From: Phalacrocorax aristotelis
Taxonomy: Eukaryota > Chordata > Aves > Suliformes > Phalacrocoracidae
DNA length: 64,000 nt
NCBI RefSeq assembly: GCF_949628215.1
Contig: NC_134297.1
Span: 8,246,001 to 8,310,000 of the forward strand
Direction: 5' to 3'
Both the position numbers and the translations under genes were made by a program. The notes under the pieces were generated by a model. The model ran no database searches, was not told the DNA's origin, and saw only the letters and a program-made list of their open reading frames with translations. Positions 55,001-64,000 of the stretch are shown piece by piece (position 1 is the first letter of the stretch; each line of letters begins with the position of its first letter).

Positions 55001-58000
55001 CCTTGAACATGTGAGGCTTTTCACAGGTACAAACCAATGGACAAGATCCCCATTTGTCTACTGGCTGAAACATGCCTGGCGCTTTAAGCATTATTTGCAA
55101 AAAAATGTAACCGGCAAAATACAGATTTCTTGCAAAATGTCCTTTTTAAGCTGAGGACTAGTTTGGGAATGGAAGAGTGGTTTTCACTGCCAATTTCTAT
55201 TGGTTTTTAAGCACACTAGGGGTCGTTTTTCTTCTCTCGGTGGATATTGAGTGAGAAGCAGTGGCAAGTAACACAAGGTAAAAATGTTTGTGTGACACCA
55301 AGCCAAAAGTGCGTGTGCATATATATCTTAAGCTGCCTTCTGCTCTGCGAGGTTAACTCTTCTTGCCTTTCCTGCAGAGAAAACCTGTGCCATTTAGAAG
55401 GTCTGTCCAATGCTATTGCAGGAAAATTTTAATGGATAGATCTCTTTTTCCTGCTTCCCCCTTTCCCTGTGCAACCCCCACCCCCAGGAGTAACTACTGT
55501 AGCTTTTCAAATCTGTGGCCACAAAAGTACCATATTGCATACTGCGAAAGCATACTACATTTATAAAAGTATAATGTTAAATTTACCTTGCAATATCCAT
55601 GGAATTTTCTCTTATACTTTGTTATTCCTCATACTGGAATATTCCATGGTATATCTTCAAAGACTCCTGTTAAGAGAGATGACATTGATATAATTTCTGG
55701 TTAGGTGACAACCAGCGGTCAGTCAACACAGTGACATTACTAACCTAATGTCACTCTGTAGAGATAATCCTCATGGAGTGTGTCATTAGAGACAAGTTTT
55801 GCCTGTAGAAGTGTTTTTACAAAGAATGCTTTTGTGTGCTGTGAATAAGTGACATAAACACATCACTGGTGGGTGACTTAACAGTTGACATGGTAATAAA
55901 TAATGTGGAAATCACTGTCAGGGAATTCTGCATCATTTGTTGCAGTCATGTATGTGACACTGTGTTAGTTTGTTACCCTCTGGCAGGAGTAACTTAGAGA
56001 CCTCTCTGTGTCTAGCTTTGTGACTACCCTCAGTCGTCTTATTAATTGTGCATTCCTTGTTTCGTGCTGCATCTTAAGATGGACAGATACAATTACACGG
56101 TGAGATTTTTAAGCCCGCTTGTGCTGTATTATCAGTATTTTTTCATTGTTGAGGATTCTTAATTTTAGGTCAAAGACCGTGTTACTCTGACTTGGTCAAT
56201 GGTTAGCTAGTCAATTTTTGACAGCAAAAATGATTACCTAGAGTGAAGGTCAATACTACAGAAGTAGTAAAGGTCACATTGCCCTGTCCTAATCAATTGA
56301 ACTATACTAGACAATTCAAGGTTGTAGTAATACTCAATCATGTTTAAGATGTAAACAAAGTGGAATTTGGGAATTAAGCTACATAACTGTGATGGGATAG
56401 ATAATTCTGTGTTTTATTCAGGGGTGTGAAGAAAGTGCAAGTAGACTGCCACTGCATCCTGCTGTAGACTGTAATTGCACACAGGCATTGGCCAAAGACT
56501 GACAGCCCTGCCAGTATGTCAGTGTGTCGCCACCGGCTGCAGTGGAATTCCTACTAATTTGCACCGGCGCGAGTAAAGGGGAATTTGACCCACATTTCCT
56601 GGTTAGTTAACTAGTCTGCTACTTAAAGGGTGTCACCTGCCCTGTTGAATTCATTGCTGCTGCACAACAGTAAGAACTGCTGTTATATTTTGTTCCCGCA
56701 GTCTTTCATGACTAGTTGCTTGTTACTGCTCTTGGGTGTTAATCTACGGTGGGCCTCAGTTAACTTCACAGCTGCCAAGGTGAAAATATTGCTTGCAAAA
56801 GCAATTCTGATGGTTATGAAAGAGCAGTCACTTCTTTTAAATATATTTAAAACTTTTAATTTCAGTGGAAGTACAGCAATTTACTTCAGCTGAGAATTTG
56901 GCTAATTGTTGTATTTCTGTTCTATTTGTACAATCAGAAATGATGCTGCAGTACCGTGTCTCGGGGAGAAGGTAAGCCATCCACGGGAAACTTCCATGCA
57001 ATATTCCTTGAAACATTGTCAGAACATTGTTTCAACTGTTCTGTTCTTTAAGAACCACATGTTTCAAAGACCTCTCTAAACTTTCTAATCTCCTTATGTG
57101 GAGCTTTGTAGCACTTTACATTACCTGACTTTTGTGTAGAAGATTCATTTAAAGCATACAAAAATAGAGGGGTTTCCATTTTTTTACCAGTGACTTTCTT
57201 CAGGATCCTGTGTTTCACTAGTTTTAATACTGTCTATGCATCGCTGTTTATCTCTTAAAGCTGGCTCTGATAGATAGCTTGCTGCAGACAGATGTAGATT
57301 ACTTAAACTTTTCCCTACTAGTATTTTCTTACAGCTTTTTATGTTCACTGCGAAGTCTGACTTGGACTCAAACCTAGAAATTACAAGAGTCAAGGAAGTC
57401 ATCAGCTGACTGTCAGTTTTACGTATGTGATTGCTGAAGCTCGCTCTCAAAATGAAAACCAAATTCTTTTCCAGGTATCCTGCTTAATAGTCATTTGCAA
57501 AGCAGTAAAAATAGATGCCCTGTTTAGAAATTAAATAGCTCCAGAGTCTGGCCTGGCTTTACAGACCAGCCTGCACATGAATCTTCAGGTAAACAGAATA
57601 ACTTAAGTAAACATCACTTCTCTGAATGGGTAAACTTCAAAAAATTAATTATAACCACAATGTGATTTAAAATTTTTTCATGTTGTTAGAATAGTTGATA
57701 TTCATACCTTAAACAATGATACTTGCTCCAATCTCTTGCCCAGTTTGCTGTTACTCAGGGACTCACTTAATTGTGTTGCGTTGTCAAGTGTTTTCTCCCA
57801 GTTTGTTCTGTAAATGAAACCTATAGTGTACAGCCGTGCTTATGTCTGTAGTGTCTTGCCTATATGTGAGGCTTTATTTATAGTATACTTTTCTTTCCTC
57901 TGAGAGATTAAATCTGTGACAATTAAAACCGATGCCAGCTTTGGTCTGTGGGTTAGCTGAGGTGTTTGAAGTATGCAAGGGGAGGTGATACACCAAATGG

Positions 58001-59251
58001 CCAAGCTGCCAGGTAGCCTGTTCATTGGATGCTGTGGGCCTGGGTTCCAGCACCCATCAGAGGAATCAGAGGTCTCTTAATCCCACTCTTCCCCACCCCA
58101 CCTACTTTTTGTGGAAGTGATGGGGAATGTTTGCTGGCATGAGTTTCATGTAGGAGGCATATATCGTAAAATATCACTTTAAATTGTATAAGAAATTAAA
58201 CGGGAACAATTACTCGTGAAGTCAACATCAATTTTAGATTTAAGTCTGCCATAATTTTGAGGAACTCAGTTTTTTTTGTTTGTTTCCTTCAATATGGACT
58301 GGAGGTGGAGTGATAAATGTGAACTCGTCTATTATTGGGGAGGGTAATGTCATATTGCCTTGAAACTACGTAATGTTCTTTAATTTGAATTATAAGCAGA
58401 TATTATTTCTGTAGCTATGATTTGGTCTCCTTCCCACTATGGATGCAGTATGTGAAGACCCTGAATCTACCTGGAAAATCACATTATAGATCAGAGTTAC
58501 GCGCTTTGTTACCTTTCACAGAGACTTCTGCATTACATTCAGTCGTTGTTCTTCATTGTGTTGCTGTGGGTTGTGGTTTTTTTTAGTGCTGTGAAAGATT
58601 CCAGCATGCTTTTTAGCCACTGGTGAAACTGGTTAAGGTAATTAGCGATGAGTGGTTTTGGTTACTTGGATTATTTATATCTTTCACTTATTGTACAGAT
58701 ATAAACATAAAAGCCTTTAAGCCTAACACCTCTGTAATAAAAGGATCTTGATTTAAGTAATATTTTTAAGATGGGGCCTCCGTAGTTGTAAAGGAACTCA
58801 GGGGTAAGAATTGCAGATGATTCTTTTCTGTTCTAATAGGAGCTCTTCTAATTTTTTTGACAGAGTTGTGGTGTAATCATGCAGGCAGGTGCAGAGTATG
58901 CTGGCATGTACATAAGGAACCCATTTACTGAGTCACTGTCACTTTAACAGCAGGGAGCTTGACTCCCTGAGGTGCCTCTAAAGCATTTCGGGATCACTGA
59001 GTCAGGACTAAATAACACCCAGCTGCGTAAGAACAAACACCTGTCAGATAATGCAGCTAATAGCTGGCTTAGTTATCAGTGCCCTTCTCTATCTGCCTCC
59101 TCTTCCCCCTGTCTTTCTGAATGTATGATGCATTTCCCACAACGTCATGTTTAAAAGCCTCAATAATCCTGTAATGGCAGCTGATGGACACCTTTTATAT
59201 GTTGATTCCTTTTTGCCGTGGTTTCAGAAAGATGGTGAAAGTTTGCATGAT
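55001..59251. other. AT-rich intergenic sequence
   Basis: No exon, RNA gene or element recognised. Confidence 0.4.
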
Positions 59252-59669
59252 GAAATCTTCGTTTCAAGTGAGAGACCTCAAAAGACCCCCCCTGCAGCGC
59301 TGCGTCCAGCTCTGGGGTCCTCAGCACAAGAAGGACGTGGACCTGTTGGAGCGGGTCCAGAGGAGGGCACAAAAATGCTCCGAGGGCTGGAGCCCCTCTG
59401 CTGTGAGGCCAGGCCGAGGCAGCTGGGGTTGCTCAGCCTGGAGAAGAGAAGGCTGCGGGAAGACCTTGTTGCAGCCTTTCCGTACTTAAAGGGGGCTAAT
59501 ACGAAAGACGGGGACAGACTTTTTAGTAGGGCCTGTGGTAATAGGACAAGGGGTAACAGTTTTAAACTAAAAGAGGGTAGATTTAGACTAGATATAAGGA
59601 AGAAATTTTTTTTATAATGAGGGTGGTGAGCCACTGGCACACGTTGCTCAGAGAAGTGGGAGAAATCTT
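59252..59669 (+). mobile_element. CR1-type LINE fragment, copy 2, with flanking 8-bp repeats
   Basis: Bases 59259-59663 match 16645-17048 with only a few substitutions and one T indel. GAAATCTT flanks it at 59252-59259 and 59662-59669, as a target-site duplication would. It lacks the usual CR1 3' end. A 156-codon plus frame at 59147-59617 crosses the left border and is not a gene. Confidence 0.85.
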
Positions 59670-59753
59670 TGTTAGAATGGCTTTTTTTGTGTGTGCAGGT
59701 GTATTTCAGGTAGGATTTCTACTCTTTGGAGGGGCATAATTCTAACAGTCAGC

Positions 59754-59877
59754 ATTAATGTAATTGCTTCTGGAAGAAATGTCATCTTTTTCCTCTGTGA
59801 GAATGCAACTATGGCATTAGTGTAATTGCTTCTGGAAGAAATGCCATCTCTTTCCTCTGTGAGAATGCAATTATGCA
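59754..59877. repeat. 62-bp tandem duplication
   Basis: The unit beginning ATTAATGTAATTGCTTCTGG at 59754 is repeated from 59816 with about six changes. Each copy contains TTCCTCTGTGAGAATGCAA. Confidence 0.9.
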
Positions 59878-62800
59878 ACCGATTTTTTTCTGTGAGTGTG
59901 CCCATTTCATAAATATGTCTCTTCTTCATGCCTTTAAGGTCAGTGACACAAAGGCATGAAGTTGCAGAGCATGAGGATGTCCACAGGAGACTTGTGAATA
60001 TTCATATAGAACTTTGTAATATGTTTCTTGCTCAACCAAAAACCTTGCGTGTTGCTAAAGGCCTGCTTACATGGGGAAGTACTGCTGCTGTTTTTAAAGG
60101 GAGTTGGACCAAACCTCAAGACTGTTAAATAGCTGCTGTTGTTCCTTATTAGTTAACACTGGTATAGTGTTTTAAAATACCCATGTGGCTCCATAACTAC
60201 AAACATTTTATTACAGGATTCTGTACTCCAAATAAGATTTCTTCATCCTGGAAGGTAATTGTGCCTAAAAAGAAAAAAGAAAATCAAGTTCAGGGGTAGA
60301 ATATAAACTTGTATGTTTAACCGTAAAGGTCCAGAATGGCCACACTTCTACACATAATTAACTTTACTTACAAGTATGCCACAAATTCAGTGAGAGTTTT
60401 TTTCTTCCATGTCTTCATTTAGCCCATTCTGTTGCTTCCTTGTCTCGGAATGTTTAACTTCACAGGCTATGCTTCGTGGAAGATAACATTGATACTGAAT
60501 TCCATGTAACAATCTATAATATAGAACAGACCTAATTAAATGTTCAAATAACTGATGCTGTAAGGTAACTTGGCGTGTTTGTATTGATCTAAAGGTGATG
60601 ACACTCTACTTCATAAACAATGCTAATCCAGAAATCTTTAAAGGACTTTGGTCCCCTCAAAGGAGATTAAAGACTGTCTAAATATGCTGTGGTATAGCAT
60701 AGGTAGGAGAATCTTTCAGATAACATTGGGTCACAAACTAGTTCCAGATGTGCATGTTCAAGGTAATACTGACTTGCTTTTACCACATTGTTTCAACATG
60801 TTTTCAGAAACCGTGAATACTGTTGGCGTCCAACTTACCAGCCTGCAGTTGTCAGACTTATCAGTCCCATATATCTGCACTGTACTCACTAACCTTTATA
60901 TAGCTGGCCAGTCCTGAATGTAAATTAAGACTGCCTTTAACTTCCAAGCCTGCCTTTGCAGTTAGAGTGACTTGCATCCTTGCCCTTGCCCAGGGTACAG
61001 GTTAAACAGCTTGTGATCAGCTTTTTGTGAAGTTGCCTCAAACATGTTTCCTATTTTCTAGGTATACAGGCAGCCCTGATTCTGGTACTTGCCAAGTTTT
61101 GAGTCAGTTTGCAGTCTTCCTGCTGTCAGAGCATAGTTCTGTGTAATATATTTATCTTTTCATTTAGTATATTTTTACATCCTGCTGTATCTGGGTGCAA
61201 CAGGGTACTGTCAGCTTTGTCAGTTTGATCTTCAGTGCTGCTATAAAGTACTTAATTCTTGGCTAACCAGACTGCTTAATTAGCTGAGTATTCTTAACTT
61301 GGTAAATTTAAATAGAGGGATTGTAGCATCCAGTGTAACTGTACTTAAGAAAACTGCCTTAACTATTTTAAGTCTTTCTTATCAGAATTTTATCCAGACT
61401 GAAAATCTGTCAAGGTTCAGTCTGAATCAAATCAACATAGGTAATGCTTAGGCTAGGCTTTTTCTCTGCTCTGTGCTAAAATACTGTGTGCAGTTCTTGA
61501 ATTTGGTGTCTGATTTGCAGTGCAGAAAGCAGGCGGCTTTGAGCAGACCATAGGCAAATGCGCACAGCATTTGAAGGGGAGGAATACCTTGCTGTCGTCC
61601 TGTAGAAACACTCTCTGGGAAATGAGAAAGTGGCATTAATGGGTTCCAAGAGACATGATGAAACCATGTTGTTCTGCTGGCCGAAAGGAGATGGCAGTAG
61701 GAAAGATCAGATGGTGGGTGTAAGCTAAAAGGTATCGCATGACGTTTGACAGAGTGGAAGGCGTATGTTGTAGCCTCATGGAAGCAAAGAGGAAAAAGCA
61801 GTCAGGAATCCATTGTGTGTAGGTAATATGCTAGCAGGCTATGATGATCCCATTAAAATGTCTTGTACACCTTCTGGATAAGTTTTCCTTTGTAGGTTCT
61901 ACTAGTTTCCCATCAGAAGCAGGGCTTTTCCTTCCTTGGCACCTTTGCCCTTCAGTCCCAACAAGTGTGTTGCTACCTGGCCTCTTCATACCCGAGTTCA
62001 AGGCTAATCCTGGTTCCTGTCTAATGCTTGTTGACTATGTCTCAGCTCCCCAGAGGTACTTCGGCGTCTGTCCTGCAGCTATATCCTGTTCCATATCTTT
62101 TCCTTCAAATACATGTCAATAAGAGGTTTTGTACAGTTAGGTTTCAATAAGCAAAACATCTTTAAATTTAAATCCTCCACAGAGGCTTATTCTGTAATAG
62201 CAATAATGCAGGAGAGAATAAATGCGCCTCTGTGGCAAACTGAAGTCTGCTAGGCAATCCCCTGGAAAAGAGTCTTATTAGTGCTTTTGGAATAAAATGT
62301 TGCCTTTACTGTGACAGAGCTGTGAACTTGGAATTGTAAGCAGAAACCAAATGTGTTTGTAGGACCTGGGAATTTCAGTTCTTAACTCATGGTGACAAAG
62401 GAAGCAGGACTGGGTTTTCTGGGAGCCAGTGTGTCGTGAGCAGCTGCATGCCATTACTAATAAAAGGGCCTAAAAGGGGCAGGAAATAAAGCTGATAGGT
62501 CAAGTGACTTTCATTTCCAGGATCATGGGGAGTCTAACTGGGTAGTTCTGGGAAATCAGGCTGGTAGTAATGCCTATGATCATCTGTAGCTAATCTGCAG
62601 CCACTGTGATGCTTTGGAGTTAGAACATTTTGCTCTGTTGGTATGAAAGTAAAAAGATCCCTCTTTTCAGGGTGGAGTCTGGGATCAGCTGTTACAGGAC
62701 ACTGCACCTCGCCACGCCTCTCCTCCAAGTCATATTATAATGATAGCAGTATATTCAGGGATATGAGTTTCAGTGTTGTGGAATTTAAGTGATGTGTCTC

Positions 62801-64000
62801 TGACAATCCCACAGACGAGGTGAACTTTTCACAAACAGTTAATCCTAACACAAGTTACCAGGCATCTGCTGTGGCTGTCTGGGCACGCATGTGAACATTG
62901 ACTGAAATGTTGCGACTTCTTACTCATGCAAACACACCTGTATTATTGTCATTATGCCAATTAAAGAGTTCAAGATGCAGAAATCATTTATGTTCAGCAT
63001 GTGCACACCTTGAAATCTCCCAAGTGCTACAAACTGAAGGTATCTTCACTTCTGGAAAGCTGCTAGTTAAAGACATTATGCAAAAAGCGAGACATGAACT
63101 TAGTCTTGATCAAGGGTCTGGGCTCATGTATTCGCCATGCTTGGTGAGACACAATTTTTTACCGTTTTCTGATATATTCTCTGTGACACATAATCACTGA
63201 TTTGTCGTCTACTATTTTCAGGATTTAAAGATACATAGTGAATCTTAAGAAATAGTAAGAGTTGAAAGATGCCACTTCTATCAAACTTGGTATTTCACTG
63301 GTTAGTAATGCTCTTCCTCAATTTACCTTCCAAGTAAGAGGCTGGTGCATTGGCTATAGGCCCCAGCTCATGCTGGGATGTGACCATGCTTTTGGAAGAG
63401 TCAAGTTTAAGGTGTGACACTAAGTTACTGTGCTCCAGAAACAGATAAGAGAAAGACTGTGGAGAGGTGCACAGCTCTTACCTAATACACCTGCAGAAAA
63501 GCTAGAGCTGGGCTCTGAAGGGGTTTGTACACTAGGGAGGTGTTGACTTCCCAAATGCTGTGCCAGAAGGTATCTTGTAGTAAAATGGTAATTGCATTGT
63601 GCTGCGTTTAGGTGGTGGCTGGAAGAAATAGAGGCATCCCCTCCTGATATAGTTGCTTTGCACAGGAGTTTAAAATAGTGGAGGTGTCCTATCTGTTGCA
63701 GGGTGACGTTGCGTCATAATGCCCTCTTTGAGTTTTGCTATGCAGTAGCATTGCTTTTCCTTGGCTTGATCTTCTAGAGAAAGTGGATTTTCTTGTTTTG
63801 CCTCAAAGGGATGTGTTGTTTTATAATTAACTGAAAAATTAAGATGAAGAATTTAAATCTGTGATTCCCTTATCATTAAGAATGTGAGTTTGTATTGGTT
63901 TAAGTATGACTTTTCAAGGAGACAGTGAATTGGTAGTGCCTGTTCTGCAGTGGGGTAGAAACCCATGTAGATGACTCTCGTTTCACCCTCTTACTACTAA
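59878..64000. other. AT-rich intergenic sequence to the window end
   Basis: Unique sequence; short open frames lack family likeness and splice support. No RNA gene or element recognised. Confidence 0.4.

Noticed and set aside
59147-59617. 156-codon plus-strand frame
   Set aside because: It crosses the left border of the CR1 fragment and its C-terminal part is CR1 in mixed frames.
1-64000. tRNA, rRNA and snRNA genes
   Set aside because: No cloverleaf box A/B pair or conserved RNA core was seen on either strand by eye; a covariance-model search would settle it.

Overview
The window looks like bird nuclear DNA. It has spliced vertebrate genes, 3'-end fragments of a CR1-type LINE, and three solo or partial LTRs of one avian ERVL-like family. 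The left 16 kb is very GC-rich and full of minisatellites, as expected of a bird microchromosome. No species can be named from the sequence alone, and no bacterial, phage, CRISPR or operon-type feature was seen.

Left block (1-16.1 kb). A complete FEZ1 gene (fasciculation and elongation protein zeta-1, a kinesin-1 cargo adaptor) lies on the minus strand. A CpG-rich promoter with two CREB sites (16.02-16.07 kb) and a probable non-coding first exon are followed by nine coding exons (13161 down to 2054) that join in one frame to about 391 residues. The last coding exon is only 17 nt. A poly(A) signal follows at 1926-1921. Nearly every intron carries a tandem-repeat array of its own kind, plus a 650-bp polypurine tract and a TGCATGCA-rich stretch.

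Middle block (16.1-30.4 kb). GC drops sharply. A CR1 fragment is followed by a plus-strand gene (19088 to about 27667) of 14 well-supported exons and one doubtful terminal exon. It encodes two eukaryotic HU-type domains of the CCDC81 family and then a charged tail made of two tandem copies of a three-exon module. Next come a partial LTR and a possible HEAT-repeat exon on the minus strand.

Right block (30.4-64 kb). This is AT-rich and gene-poor. Five consecutive exons of an AHCTF1/ELYS copy (minus, 34774-31911) keep their introns and splice sites but carry an in-frame stop and a broken last exon, so this is a non-processed pseudogene. The rest holds two solo LTRs, a second near-identical CR1 fragment, a small CpG island with a heat-shock-element-like site, two orphan exon candidates and a short tandem duplication. 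Most of the remaining sequence has no recognisable feature.

The genes do not form a functional unit. The most notable points are the repeat-packed FEZ1 gene, the tandem module in the CCDC81-like gene, the AHCTF1 pseudogene, and the twin CR1 fragments. No wholly new biological system could be supported.
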